Source of the DNA: Gammaproteobacteria bacterium
GTDB taxonomy: Bacteria; Pseudomonadota; Gammaproteobacteria; Pseudomonadales; Azotimanducaceae
Assembly (NCBI GenBank): GCA_012960535.1
Contig: DUBB01000008.1
Coordinates: 1,112-56,978 of the forward strand
Length of the DNA stretch: 55,867 nt
Direction: 5' to 3'
The notes under the pieces were generated by a model. The model did no database searches. It saw only the letters and a list, made by a program, of their open reading frames with translations, and was not told where the DNA came from. Position numbers and translations under genes: made by a program. This document shows, piece after piece, positions 27,226 through 36,879 of this stretch. Positions within the stretch are counted from its first letter, which is position 1, and each line of letters starts with the position of its first letter.

Positions 27226-28221
27226 CTATTTCCCCGGTTCAACAATCGCCCGGCCTATGTAGTTGCTATCGGTACCGAACCAGACGGTTCCCGATGTTTC
27301 CTGGTAGTGCATATGCCGGACCGAGCCGCCACCGGAGTCTATCTTGGTTGCGCCTATAAATTGATTGGTGGCCGGGTCGAAGCCAACAAATACATTGGGC
27401 TGCACACCGGATGCCACCATCCAGAGTCTGCCACTTGCATCAGATGCCATGCCGTATGGCCTGGCACCTTCACCCTGAGGCATCTGCCATTCTGTAAATT
27501 TGGCTGTGCTGGGCTGGTACCTGCCCAGCATCCCTTTGGCGTAGTCGACATACCAGATGTTGCCATCAGCGGTCACTTCGAGTCGGCGCGGTCTGGCCTC
27601 TGGGCGTGGCAGCTCGATTTCGTCATGTGCCAGTGTCTCGGGGTCGATATGGGCCAGTTTGTTAGAGCCAAACAGCACCACCCAGATTGAGTTGTCCGGT
27701 GCGATTTTGATCCCGTAAGGTCGGGAACGCTGCGTTCGAGATGGGATTAAGTCAACTTGACGCGTTTTGATGTTGAGTCGGCCCATCATGTTACCGCCTT
27801 GCACCGTGAACCAGATATTCTCCTCGTTTTTATCGAATATCAGGGTATGTGGATCACGAGCACGTTTATCGGGCATCATAATTTCTTGGATGTTGTTTGT
27901 TTCCGGGTCGTAACGGCCGATCATCTGGTTTAGATTTCCGGCATACCAGACAACTCCGTCTGAACCGACAATGAGGTTGTGTGGCCCAGAGCCTTGTTTT
28001 AGATCAATTTTTCTGAATTCCCCGGTTTGTACGTCCAGATGGGCCAGGTAGCCCGCGCGCTGGCCAACAAACCATACTGAGGAGGCACTGTCGGCAAATG
28101 GATCGCGAGGCCGGGATGCATCATAGGGCACCTGCCACTCTTTGATGTCCAGGCTGCTAGCTAGTGTGGTGGTCGCAGACATTAAAACGACTGCCAATAC
28201 GCAGTATTTGATCGCATTCAT
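27226..28221 (-). CDS. Secreted Vgb-like beta-propeller protein
   Basis: A 331-residue protein with signal peptide (VLAVVLMSATTTLAS) and six or seven repeats of the form VWYAGNLNQMIGRYDP, IWFTVQGGNMMGRLN and IWVVLFGSNKLAHIDP, spaced 42-45 residues. This is the streptogramin lyase (virginiamycin B lyase) beta-propeller family. Most environmental members do not degrade antibiotics and have unknown ligands. It is coupled to the downstream CxxCH protein, which suggests a joint periplasmic role, possibly binding a substrate for oxidation. ATG at 28221 follows CGGAGAAAATT. Confidence 0.82.
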   Translation of the reverse strand: MNAIKYCVLAVVLMSATTTLASSLDIKEWQVPYDASRPRDPFADSASSVWFVGQRAGYLAHLDVQTGEFRKIDLKQGSGPHNLIVGSDGVVWYAGNLNQMIGRYDPETNNIQEIMMPDKRARDPHTLIFDKNEENIWFTVQGGNMMGRLNIKTRQVDLIPSRTQRSRPYGIKIAPDNSIWVVLFGSNKLAHIDPETLAHDEIELPRPEARPRRLEVTADGNIWYVDYAKGMLGRYQPSTAKFTEWQMPQGEGARPYGMASDASGRLWMVASGVQPNVFVGFDPATNQFIGATKIDSGGGSVRHMHYQETSGTVWFGTDSNYIGRAIVEPGK

Positions 28222-28464
28222 AATTTTCTCCGCCGGTTATAGTGGGAAATCTAACACAATCTCAAGTTGAAACTAAGTAACCAAAACTGGCCGGGTGTGC
28301 AACATAGCTGATGTCATGGCAGTCTGTTGTTCGCGCCTGGCTGGCAATGCCACTAAAATTAGCTTAAAGCGAAACCGCTGGAGCCGCTGAAGAGGCTAAA
28401 CCAGCTATCTGAATTGGTTTTTGTCGGCGCCGGGTGCTGTTTATGCTGCCAGGTGTTTACAGTG

Positions 28465-29250
28465 TTATCGGCCCTTCCAATCGGGATCCCGTTTTTCTGC
28501 AAAGGCATTGAAGCCCTCCAGCATATCTTCACTGCCATAAAGCGTATCTATGCTTGCCAGTTGCCGGCTGGTAATCCGGTTCAGGGAGTCCTGAAATTTG
28601 GATGCTTCTGCATCCCGCACGACCTCTTTAATCGCCGCCATGACCAGCGGTGGGCCGGACGCCAGTAGCCGAGCCAGTTCCCAGGCGCGCGTCATGAGCT
28701 GATCTGCGGCGAGAATTTCGTTAACGAAGCCCCAGTGATGTGCTTCTTTTACATCTAACCAGCGGCCTGTCAGTAACAGTTCCATGGCAATGTGATACGG
28801 AATGCGTTTTGGTAATTTTACCGATGCGGCGTCAGCGATGGTACCCGAGCGGATCTCTGGCAAGGCAAAGGTTGCATGTTCAGCGGCGAGTATAATATCT
28901 GAGGACAGGGCGATCTCGAGCCCCCCACCGCAACATATACCATTGACCGCGCAGATGATGGGTTTGTTCAATCGAGGTAATTCCTGCAGGCCACCAAAGC
29001 CCCCCACACCGTAATCGCCGTCAACCTCGTCGCCATCGGCTGCTGCTTTGAGGTCCCAGCCGGGGCAGAAGAATTTTTCACCTGCCGCGGTCAGGATGGC
29101 AACGCGTAAATCCGGGTTATCACGAAAGGATTGAAACACCTCGCCCATTTTTCGACTGGTGATCAAGTCAACGGCATTGGCTTTAGGCCGGTCCAGTGTG
29201 ACTTCAAGAATACTGTCTTGGGTGCGGGTTTTTATGGGTTCGTCAGTCAT
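28465..29250 (-). CDS. Enoyl-CoA hydratase, crotonobetainyl-CoA hydratase (CaiD)-like
   Basis: A 261-residue crotonase-fold enzyme close to E. coli CaiD: LDRPKANAVDLITSRKMGE, GEKFFCPGWDLKAAADG and the C-terminal FNAFAEKRDPDWKGR match CaiD nearly position for position as I remember it. The oxyanion-hole segment CCGGGLEIALSSD and catalytic Glu in FALPEIRSG are present; the usual PDSGG after it is ADAAS, a departure. It would hydrate crotonobetainyl-CoA to carnitinyl-CoA. It is the last gene of the carnitine operon, 64 bases after the CoA ligase, with a GAGGGAAAG ribosome site. Confidence 0.88.
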   Translation of the reverse strand: MTDEPIKTRTQDSILEVTLDRPKANAVDLITSRKMGEVFQSFRDNPDLRVAILTAAGEKFFCPGWDLKAAADGDEVDGDYGVGGFGGLQELPRLNKPIICAVNGICCGGGLEIALSSDIILAAEHATFALPEIRSGTIADAASVKLPKRIPYHIAMELLLTGRWLDVKEAHHWGFVNEILAADQLMTRAWELARLLASGPPLVMAAIKEVVRDAEASKFQDSLNRITSRQLASIDTLYGSEDMLEGFNAFAEKRDPDWKGR

Positions 29251-29314
29251 ACTTTCCCTCTTGCTTGGTTAGATACAAAGGTTTTAATTTTGTCAAATTC
29301 AGCTAGGCGCCTGG

Positions 29315-31396
29315 TCATGGATCTGCCGTCAGCCGTAGCAGGGCATCAGCAGCAATGGCATCTTTCGCTCGAGCGAGCAGGGGGTTGACTTCTAACTCAA
29401 CCAACCGGCGTGCGTTATCCTGTGCGTAGTGACCGATAGCGACTATTGCATCAACAATAGCCGTCAGATCTGCTTTGTTGGCTCCCCTGTAACCGGTTAA
29501 CAGGGGATATAGTTTCAGCTGGGTTAATGCGTGACCAATATCACTGGCATTGCAGGGTAACAATATTGAAACTGAATCGTCGATCAGTTCAGTGAGTGTG
29601 CCACCAAATCCCAGGGTCAGGACCAGCAGGCCAGTGGGGTCGCGGGTAATGCCGATCAAGAGCTCTGCAATGACGTCGGTGACCATGGCTTCTATCAGAA
29701 ATCCCTGCTGATCGGATGGCAGTCGCTTAAGCATATCGGTAGCAGCAGCGAGAAGCGTTTGTTTGTTTTTAATATTTGTGATTACCGCGCCGTGATCGCT
29801 TTTGTGTGCCAGGCCCTGTGCTTTCAGGACGCAGGGATATTGCACCGTTGAAATTATCTGCTGAAGATGTCCTGAATCTCTGGCGGTAGTCCATTCGGGT
29901 ATTTTTACGCCATAGGCAGCTAAAGATAACTTAGCGCTGTGTTCGGTGCTGGCCTGAATGTTTGAATGCGCTTCGGCCACCCCCTGCGGCACGATGATCA
30001 GCCTCTCCGGCATAGTTCGACGGCGCTGATGCTGGCCCGCGCTGATCGCGGCTTCAACAGCCTTTAGTCCAGTGCGCATGCCAGCCAGAGGCACACATCC
30101 TATTTCCACCAGCTCGCTGGCTAAGGCTTCGCTCATGTTGTCGGTAATGCTTGACAGGATAGCAATCGGGGCTGATGTTGCCTGCTTTGTTGCGCGCAGG
30201 CTTGTTAATACGCAGTCCCAGGCAGATGGGTCACAGTAATCATCTCGTGGGCGATCGTAGACGAAGATGTTGAGCGCCGATGTGCCGGAACAGACAGCGG
30301 TAAAACAGCGGGTCATGGCGGCGATATCAGCCCAGATGTAAGTATGATAGTCCAGTGGATTAGCGATGTTCACTTGCGGGCCAAGACAGGTTGCCAATGC
30401 TTGCTGCTGCTGTTTTGAAAACGACTGAAAATCCAGGTCGAGATCGGCACTGGCATCTGCCATTAAGCCGGCTTCACCGCCAGAGCAACTGACTGAACTA
30501 ATATGCTTAGAAGCTAGTGGCCCCGCATAATGCAGAATTTTCAGGGTCTCTATAAAAACGTCCAGATTGTCGACTTCGACAATGCCGAGGCGTTCGAGTA
30601 AGGATTCACCGGCTCGGCTGCTTCCGGTCAATGAAGCAGTATGACTTAGCGCCGCAGACCGGGAAGCTTCGGTTTTGCCGGATTTAAGCGCGAGTAACGG
30701 TTTTTTTAGTGTGTGTGCCAATGCAGCAATTCGTTCCAGTGAGCGGATATCACCAAATCCTTCCAGGTAGAATCCGACCACACTTATTCTTGGGTCAGAC
30801 AGGAGCGTCTCAGCGACGGTGGCCGCATCGGTTTGTGCCTGGTTGCCTACCGTGGCGAGAAAGGCCAGGGGCAGGCCGCGCTGCTGCATGGTGAGACTGA
30901 TAGCAATGTTTGACGATTGCGCAATGATTGCAACACCCCGCTCAACTTTAAGACCACCGTGTTCATCAGGCCAGATCGGTATGTTATCGAGATAGTTCAG
31001 CAGGCCATAGCAGTTCGGGCCAAGGATCGGCATGTCACCGGCCGCCTGTAATAGCTGTTGCTGGAGTTCGGCACCTCCAGCGACATCAGCTTCGCTTTCC
31101 AGAAAGCCTGATGCAAAGCAGACAGCACCGCCGGCGCCTCGCTCGCTTAGCTGCTGTACCACTGTAACGGTCAGTTGTTTATTGACGCCGATGAAACTGG
31201 CATCGGGTGCAGCAGGCAATTCAGCGACAGACGCGAAACAAGGCAGATTCAGGAGCTTCTGCCGGTGTGGATGGACCGGCCATATTTGACCAGTGTAACC
31301 GGCTTTTTTTAATTGCTTTACGACGTTTTCTGCCCATGACCCACCGAAAATGGCTATGGTTTTTGGGCTTATCAGGCGAGAAAGGTCCCGGGACAT
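29315..31396 (-). CDS. NDP-forming acyl-CoA synthetase (fused alpha-beta)
   Basis: About 693 residues. The CoA-binding domain opens with SPKTIAIFGGSWAENVVKQL; ILGPNCYGLLNYL lies in the CoA-ligase domain; ALSHTASLTGS carries the expected phospho-histidine; the C-terminal ATP-grasp part has PCVLKAQGLAHKSDHGAV. It belongs to the ADP-forming acetate-CoA ligase group. In this operon it probably activates gamma-butyrobetaine, or releases carnitine from carnitinyl-CoA with gain of ATP, since the reaction is reversible (inference). I take the ATG at 31396, 7 bases after the stop of the acyl-CoA dehydrogenase gene, rather than an upstream start inside that gene. Confidence 0.87.
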   Translation of the reverse strand: MSRDLSRLISPKTIAIFGGSWAENVVKQLKKAGYTGQIWPVHPHRQKLLNLPCFASVAELPAAPDASFIGVNKQLTVTVVQQLSERGAGGAVCFASGFLESEADVAGGAELQQQLLQAAGDMPILGPNCYGLLNYLDNIPIWPDEHGGLKVERGVAIIAQSSNIAISLTMQQRGLPLAFLATVGNQAQTDAATVAETLLSDPRISVVGFYLEGFGDIRSLERIAALAHTLKKPLLALKSGKTEASRSAALSHTASLTGSSRAGESLLERLGIVEVDNLDVFIETLKILHYAGPLASKHISSVSCSGGEAGLMADASADLDLDFQSFSKQQQQALATCLGPQVNIANPLDYHTYIWADIAAMTRCFTAVCSGTSALNIFVYDRPRDDYCDPSAWDCVLTSLRATKQATSAPIAILSSITDNMSEALASELVEIGCVPLAGMRTGLKAVEAAISAGQHQRRRTMPERLIIVPQGVAEAHSNIQASTEHSAKLSLAAYGVKIPEWTTARDSGHLQQIISTVQYPCVLKAQGLAHKSDHGAVITNIKNKQTLLAAATDMLKRLPSDQQGFLIEAMVTDVIAELLIGITRDPTGLLVLTLGFGGTLTELIDDSVSILLPCNASDIGHALTQLKLYPLLTGYRGANKADLTAIVDAIVAIGHYAQDNARRLVELEVNPLLARAKDAIAADALLRLTADP

Positions 31397-31403
31397 GAGA
31401 TTC

Positions 31404-32567
31404 TCAGGCACCCAACGGGCGCAACAGCGCACGTGAAATTATATGCCTTTGTATTTCAGATGTGCCTTCCCATATGCGCTCAATGCGGGCGTCGCGCCAG
31501 ATACGTTCCAGGGGTAGTTCATCCATTACCCCCATACCGCCGTGAATCTGAATCGCCTCGTCGGCAACAAAGGCCAGCATCTCTGTCGCCTTGAGTTTGG
31601 CCATAGCCATGTCCGAATCTGTGCAGCTATCCTGGTCGAATTTCCAGCCGGCTTCCAGGGTTAACAGTTCCGCAGCCTTGATTTCCGTGGCCATATCAGC
31701 CAGTTTGAAACTTACGCCCTGAAACTTGCCGATTTTCTGGCCGAATTGTTCACGCTCAGCTGCCCAGGACAGCGCCAGGTGCAGAGCCCGTTTGGCGCGA
31801 CCAAGGCAAGTTGCCGCGACCTGCAGCCGGGTTGCACCCAGCCACTGGTTGGCAACGTCGAAGCCCTTGTGAACCTCCCCAAGCATATTTTCCTGGGGTA
31901 TACGGCAGTCATCAAATTCCAGTATCGCATTGGTGTAACCGCGATGAGAGACGTTGTTATAGCCCTGTCTGACCGTAAACCCAGGCGTACCTTTATCTAC
32001 GAAAAAGGCTGAAATTAGTTTTTTCTTGCCCTTCGTGGTTTGTTCTTCTCCTGTGGCCATGAAACAGATTGCGAAACCTGCAATATCAGCGTGGGAAATA
32101 AAATGCTTGGTGCCGTTCAGAATCCAGTCCGTGCCAGAGGGTACCGCAGAAGCCGTCATACCGCGCAGGTCTGAGCCAGCGCCAGGTTCGGTCATGGCAA
32201 GGCAGTCCCAGGTATCACCCTGTACGCAGGGGAGCAGATATTTCTCCCGCTGTTCTGGGGTCCCGGCACAGAGAATATTTGAAGGGCGGGCAACGCAGGT
32301 CCAGTGCAGGGCGTAGTTGGCTCGGCCCAGCTCCTGCTCGTACAGTAACCAGGACACGGTATCCAGGCCCGCGCCGCCGAATTCAGCTGGTATGTTAGCA
32401 GCGTACAGCCCTGCCGTTATGGCTTTTGCCTGTATCTCCTTGACTATTTCCGGGCTGAGGACGCCGGTGCGCTCTACCTCTGCTTCATGCGGATACAGTT
32501 CCTGTTCAACAAATTTTCGCGTGGTATCGATAATCATTTGCTGTTCTTCAGTCAATCCAAATTGCAT
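31404..32567 (-). CDS. Acyl-CoA dehydrogenase, probable gamma-butyrobetainyl-CoA dehydrogenase
   Basis: A 387-residue FAD enzyme. LAMTEPGAGSDLRGM lies at the flavin-binding strand, REQFGQKIGKFQ mid-protein, and the catalytic Glu is in RIWEGTSEIQRHIISRALL. Length and domains are standard for the family. Its place between carnitine dehydrogenase (29 bases upstream) and the CoA ligase suggests oxidation of gamma-butyrobetainyl-CoA to crotonobetainyl-CoA, the substrate of the CaiD-like hydratase. An electron-transfer flavoprotein must be encoded elsewhere. The ribosome site is GAGAGAAAG. Confidence 0.87.
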   Translation of the reverse strand: MQFGLTEEQQMIIDTTRKFVEQELYPHEAEVERTGVLSPEIVKEIQAKAITAGLYAANIPAEFGGAGLDTVSWLLYEQELGRANYALHWTCVARPSNILCAGTPEQREKYLLPCVQGDTWDCLAMTEPGAGSDLRGMTASAVPSGTDWILNGTKHFISHADIAGFAICFMATGEEQTTKGKKKLISAFFVDKGTPGFTVRQGYNNVSHRGYTNAILEFDDCRIPQENMLGEVHKGFDVANQWLGATRLQVAATCLGRAKRALHLALSWAAEREQFGQKIGKFQGVSFKLADMATEIKAAELLTLEAGWKFDQDSCTDSDMAMAKLKATEMLAFVADEAIQIHGGMGVMDELPLERIWRDARIERIWEGTSEIQRHIISRALLRPLGA

Positions 32568-32596
32568 GTCTTTCTCTCTAAGGTTTTAGTCGTGTT

Positions 32597-34018
32597 TCAG
32601 CTAAGATAATCGGGTCTTGGCAGCATGCTGTGAGCTAATGCTAGCTGTTCGGTTTTTGCCAGCACAGATGCCGAGGGTAGACAGGATCGTCTGGTGTCCA
32701 GGCTCACATGGATAAGCATCTGTTCACCAGTGGCCAGTAAACGCCCACCCAGGTGATGCATTTCATGCAGCAGCTTTAATTTTTTGCCTTCAGCGTCAAG
32801 AACCTGCGTATTGACGTATATGCGTTCGCCTGGCTTGGTCTCATCCAGATAGCGGATTCTGGTTTCGACGGTAAAGTAGCTCAGGCCGGAATCAATATAA
32901 GCCTGATCGGCACCGATATGGGCCATAATCGCATCGGCGGCATCGGAAAATATCTGGCCATATCGGCTTTCGTTCATGTGCCCGTTATAGTCTATCCAGT
33001 CAATTGGGATGGACCTTGTTACACTGACAAAGGGTTTGTTGTCCAGGGCAGTTCGCTCGGGTTGTAGTCGCTGGTCATGTTGGTTTAAAAGCTTACCAGC
33101 ACCCCAGTTACGCGTTTTTAAAGCACGCAGTATACCGACCAGGTTGTCATCCCGAATTCGCTCTAGCTGGCGAATACTATAGCCCCCGGATTGTTCATCG
33201 GATTGACTGGCAATGCGCTCGATTAAATCGTCGGTTAACTCGGGTACATCCATTAATTTCGTCCATGGCCATTTCAAAGCCGGGCCAAATTGGGCCAGGA
33301 AGTGTTTCATGCCGGCTTCGCCGCCGGCTACGCGGTAGGTTTCGACCAAGCCCATCTGTGCCCATCTCAAGCCGAAACCATAGCGAATGGCATCGTCGAT
33401 TTCACTTGTTGTCGCAATGCCATCTTTTATCAGCCAGAGTGCTTCACGCCAGACCGCCTCCAGAAAACGATCTGCAATATGCGCATCGATCTCCTTGCGT
33501 ACGTGCAGAGGAAACATGCCGAGCTTAGCTAAAATTTCTTTAGCTCTAACGATGGTGGGGGTGTCTCCGACCAGTTCGACAAGGGGCAGGAGATAGACAG
33601 GGTTGAAAGGATGGGCAACAATCAGTTGTGCCGGGTTGTTCATGTGCTGCTGGAGTTGTGATGGCTTGAAGCCGGAAGTTGAAGAGGCCAGCACGGCATT
33701 GCTATCGCAGACGGCCTGAACCTGGACTAACAGATCTTGTTTTAACGCAAGCCTTTCGGGAACGCTTTCCTGGATCCAACTGGCGCCCTTTACCGCTGCC
33801 TCCAGACTACTGGCAAAGCTGAGCCTACCTTCGCCAGGCAGATCAGTCTCAAATAGACTGGGAAGCGAGTGTCGGGCATTGCTGAGCACCTCGTCGATCT
33901 TGCGTTCGGCTTCCGGATCGGGATCAAAAATATTGACATCCCACCCGGAGAGTAAAAAGCGGGCTGCCCAGCCGCCGCCGATAACGCCGCCACCAATTAT
34001 TGCAGCCGTCTGGGTCAT
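32597..34018 (-). CDS. lcdH: L-carnitine 3-dehydrogenase fused to betainyl-CoA thioesterase
   Basis: A 473-residue fusion. The first 310 residues are a 3-hydroxyacyl-CoA-dehydrogenase-type NAD enzyme (IIGGGVIGGGWAARF; STSGFKPSQL; AHPFNPVYLLPLVELV). From about 330 a hot-dog thioesterase follows (SIPIDWIDYNGHMNESRY). Separate genes for these two activities exist in Pseudomonas; the fused form is common in other proteobacteria. It oxidises L-carnitine to 3-dehydrocarnitine and hydrolyses betainyl-CoA to glycine betaine. Its ATG overlaps the TGA of the BKACE gene by four bases, so the first and third steps of the route are coupled to the second. Confidence 0.9.
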   Translation of the reverse strand: MTQTAAIIGGGVIGGGWAARFLLSGWDVNIFDPDPEAERKIDEVLSNARHSLPSLFETDLPGEGRLSFASSLEAAVKGASWIQESVPERLALKQDLLVQVQAVCDSNAVLASSTSGFKPSQLQQHMNNPAQLIVAHPFNPVYLLPLVELVGDTPTIVRAKEILAKLGMFPLHVRKEIDAHIADRFLEAVWREALWLIKDGIATTSEIDDAIRYGFGLRWAQMGLVETYRVAGGEAGMKHFLAQFGPALKWPWTKLMDVPELTDDLIERIASQSDEQSGGYSIRQLERIRDDNLVGILRALKTRNWGAGKLLNQHDQRLQPERTALDNKPFVSVTRSIPIDWIDYNGHMNESRYGQIFSDAADAIMAHIGADQAYIDSGLSYFTVETRIRYLDETKPGERIYVNTQVLDAEGKKLKLLHEMHHLGGRLLATGEQMLIHVSLDTRRSCLPSASVLAKTEQLALAHSMLPRPDYLS

Positions 34019-34923
34019 CGAGGAGCGCGCTTGTTGAGTCCTAAATGGTCGCGTACTTCCTGGGGTTGCATGACTTTTGCGCCCATAGCTTGAATAATGG
34101 TCACTGCGTTAGCGACTAGATCAGCGTTTGTTGCCAGCACGCCTTTATCCAGCCATAGGTTGTCTTCCAGCCCCACTCTGACGTTACCACCTGCCAGCAC
34201 GGCTGCAGCAACATAAGGCATCTCATTGCGACCAAGGGAAAATCCGGACCATTGCCAATCTGCGGGTACGTTGTTAACCATGGCCAGGAAAGTGTTCAGG
34301 TCGTCAGGTGCACCCCAGGGAACACCCATGCATAGCTGCACCAGAGCCGGGCGTTTGAGTACGCCATCGTTTACCAGCTTTTTTGCAAACCAGAGGTGAC
34401 CGGTGTCGAATGCTTCAATTTCCGGCTGTACCTCCAGTTCGGTCATTATGCTGCCCATCGCCTCGAGCATACTTGGCGTGTTGGTCATTACATAGTCGGC
34501 TTCAGCAAAGTTCATGGTGCCGCAATCTAACGTACAGATCTCTGGCAGGCAGTCAACCACATGCTCCATACGATCTTCGGCGGAGGCCATATCAGTTCCC
34601 GCCTGGAGTGGCAGGGGGGCTGATGGTGGCCCGAAAGTCAGGTCACCACCCATGCCTGCGGTCAGATTTAACACCACATCAACTTCCGAATCGCGGATTC
34701 GTTCGGTTACCTCCCGGTACAGCTTGGGGTCCCTTGCGGCAACGCCTGAATCAGGATCTCGGACATGACAGTGGACGACGGCAGCACCGGCTCGTGCGGC
34801 TGCAATAGCACTGTCAGCTATTGCTTTGGGAGACCTCGGCACATGCGGGCTACGGTCCTGAGTACTACCAGAGCCGGTGATTGCGCAGGTGATAAATACG
34901 TTTCTATTCATTTCCAGGGGCAT
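34015..34923 (-). CDS. BKACE (DUF849) enzyme, probable dehydrocarnitine-cleaving
   Basis: A 302-residue TIM-barrel enzyme of the beta-keto acid cleavage family. The zinc motif HCHVRDPDSG (His51, His53), LNLTAGMGGD and GLEDNLWLDKG near residue 255 (conserved Glu) are present. Family members join a beta-keto acid with acetyl-CoA; with carnitine dehydrogenase directly downstream the substrate is almost certainly 3-dehydrocarnitine, giving betainyl-CoA and acetoacetate. It is the first gene of the operon; ATG at 34923 follows AAGAGGA. Confidence 0.9.
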   Translation of the reverse strand: MPLEMNRNVFITCAITGSGSTQDRSPHVPRSPKAIADSAIAAARAGAAVVHCHVRDPDSGVAARDPKLYREVTERIRDSEVDVVLNLTAGMGGDLTFGPPSAPLPLQAGTDMASAEDRMEHVVDCLPEICTLDCGTMNFAEADYVMTNTPSMLEAMGSIMTELEVQPEIEAFDTGHLWFAKKLVNDGVLKRPALVQLCMGVPWGAPDDLNTFLAMVNNVPADWQWSGFSLGRNEMPYVAAAVLAGGNVRVGLEDNLWLDKGVLATNADLVANAVTIIQAMGAKVMQPQEVRDHLGLNKRAPR

Positions 34924-35454
34924 ATTAAATCCTCTTAAGATTGCCGATAGTGTGCCATTTTATACCATCCTTAGGCGTCTTTTACGTGCCTTTTTTCACT
35001 CTATTTTTGACAAAAATCGAATTAGTCATTGTCTCTGATTTTCATTGGTTTTTTATCGTAGCGCTGGCTTGATCTTCGGATACGCCCCTGGCAGTCAATT
35101 TGATTCATTTGCCTGTCGTTACTCGCCTGAGTTTCTGGATCTAATTCGAATGATGTCGGGCCTTTGCCAGCGGGGGTTGATGTATTTTTCTGGTAGGTTC
35201 GGAGCGCTGGGCGTTGGCTCAGGTGCTAAGGCTACCGGCGATGACCCAGAGGCGACCGCACAGAACTTCGCTGCCCGCTGGTAAAGCGCTTTAGTAAGGT
35301 TTCTATTCAGCGCGCCAGCAGGTCTTCATCTTCTTGGTTTTCCTGTATTAGTAGATGCAAATGCAGGAATTTCTGCCCGGTAGCGGTGGAAAGGCTTTTT
35401 TCTGTCCCTGTTCCTGTGTCAGACTGGGTCGTAATAGATAAGAGATAGCTCATT
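34924..35454. promoter_or_regulatory. Divergent intergenic region, carnitine operon/aminotransferase
   Basis: 531 bases between two divergent transcription units, so promoters for both should lie here. On the minus strand TATAAAA (34964-34958) sits 35 bases before the operon start and could be a -10 box, but I see no good -35. A plus-strand open frame at 35045-35284 has no ribosome site or recognisable product, and I do not count it as a gene. Confidence 0.4.
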
Positions 35455-36861
35455 GTGAAGGATCGATTCCCAGGGCCGAAGACGCTCGCCGCGCTCGAGC
35501 GAGGTATTCCATTTTTCAAGAACGGCTTGAGATTTGGTGCTGAACTTAAACGCGCCGGGCAACGTGGGTTTCGTCCCGTGCGGCAGATCGTTATTGATAA
35601 GGCATTGGGCGACTTTGTCTGGGACCTTGACGGCAGGCGTTATATTGATTTCCAGAACGGCTGGGCCACCAACCCGCTTGGCAACTGTCATCCTGAGATT
35701 CTAGAGGCGGTCGACGTAGCAAATCGGCGGTTTGGCTTTCACTATGACCATCCGCTTCGCTATGACCTGGCAGAAATGCTTGCCGACATCATGCCAGGCA
35801 AGGCCCTGCCCAGAACCAATTATGAAGTATCAGGTACAGAGGCCGCAGAAGCGGCGGTCCATCTGGCGCTGACACACACAAAACGTCGCTACATCATTAC
35901 TTTCAGCTCTTCCTACCATGGTATGGGCCTGGCAACGAAAGTCCTCAGTGGACTGGACGCGGGCCACGGTACTTACCTTGAGGGTTGGGGTGGGGGCGTT
36001 ATCAAGGCACCTTACCCGTACAGTGAACGAATACCAGCGGGCATGAGTGAAGACCAGTATACGGATTATTGTCTCTGGTATCTCGACAACCATATTCCAT
36101 CCTGCATCGCAGCGCGTGACAACATTGCCGGCATTCTTGTTGAACCGGGGCTGGCCGAAGGCGGTAACTGGATTCCTTCAACTCGCTTCCTTCGCGGTAT
36201 TCGTGATATCTGTAACCGAAACGATTGGTTGATGATCTCCGATGAAGTGCTGACAGGGCTGGGTCGGACAGGCCGGATGTGGGGGATTGAACACTATGGG
36301 GTAGAGCCTGATATTCTCGTTTATGGAAAGAATCTGTCCGGTGGTATAGCGCCACTGTGTGGAATCTCGGCACGTGATGAAATCATGGGTGATAACGAGG
36401 ACTTTGCGTCGGGTTCGACGTTTGCCGGAATGCCAGCAGGGTGTGCCGCGGCGATTAGGACGCTGCAGATATTCGAGCGGGACGGTATTGTAGAACAGGC
36501 CAGCCGGCTCGGTGATATCGCGGTAGAAATCATGAGCAAATGGGAATCCAGCAGTATTGTGCGTCAGTCAAGGAGTAACGGATTATTGTTGGGAGTGAGT
36601 TTTTGCAAGCCCGAAGGAACAAATGCTGATGAAAAAGACTGGTGGACGGCACGCGCGGTTCGCTCAAAAATGCTTGAACTGGGTGTATGGGCCATTTCAG
36701 ATCACGAGGATACTATTCGTATGTATCCTGCACTCAATATGGAAGAGTCTACGCTTCGGGACGGGTTACAGGTTATGGAGGAGGCCATCGCTTATGTCGA
36801 GAAACACGGCCATGATGAAGGCGATGCGCCGGCCTACCCGGCCGGTGTTTCCGGCTTTTAG
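35455..36861 (+). CDS. Class III aminotransferase
   Basis: A 468-residue PLP enzyme of the glutamate-1-semialdehyde-aminomutase/omega-aminotransferase type. The phosphate site is SGTEAAEAAVHLA (126-138), Asp263 in WLMISDEVLTGLGRTG contacts the pyridine N, and Lys292 in VYGKNLSGGIAP forms the Schiff base. The N-terminal extension before DLDGRRYIDF is ordinary. Substrate is unknown; omega-amino acids or amines are likely. It diverges from the carnitine operon and is followed 18 bases later by an APC permease, which suggests import and transamination of one amine. Start is GTG at 35455. Confidence 0.87.
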   Translation: MKDRFPGPKTLAALERGIPFFKNGLRFGAELKRAGQRGFRPVRQIVIDKALGDFVWDLDGRRYIDFQNGWATNPLGNCHPEILEAVDVANRRFGFHYDHPLRYDLAEMLADIMPGKALPRTNYEVSGTEAAEAAVHLALTHTKRRYIITFSSSYHGMGLATKVLSGLDAGHGTYLEGWGGGVIKAPYPYSERIPAGMSEDQYTDYCLWYLDNHIPSCIAARDNIAGILVEPGLAEGGNWIPSTRFLRGIRDICNRNDWLMISDEVLTGLGRTGRMWGIEHYGVEPDILVYGKNLSGGIAPLCGISARDEIMGDNEDFASGSTFAGMPAGCAAAIRTLQIFERDGIVEQASRLGDIAVEIMSKWESSSIVRQSRSNGLLLGVSFCKPEGTNADEKDWWTARAVRSKMLELGVWAISDHEDTIRMYPALNMEESTLRDGLQVMEEAIAYVEKHGHDEGDAPAYPAGVSGF

Positions 36862-36879
36862 GTAGGGGTTTCATCTAAA

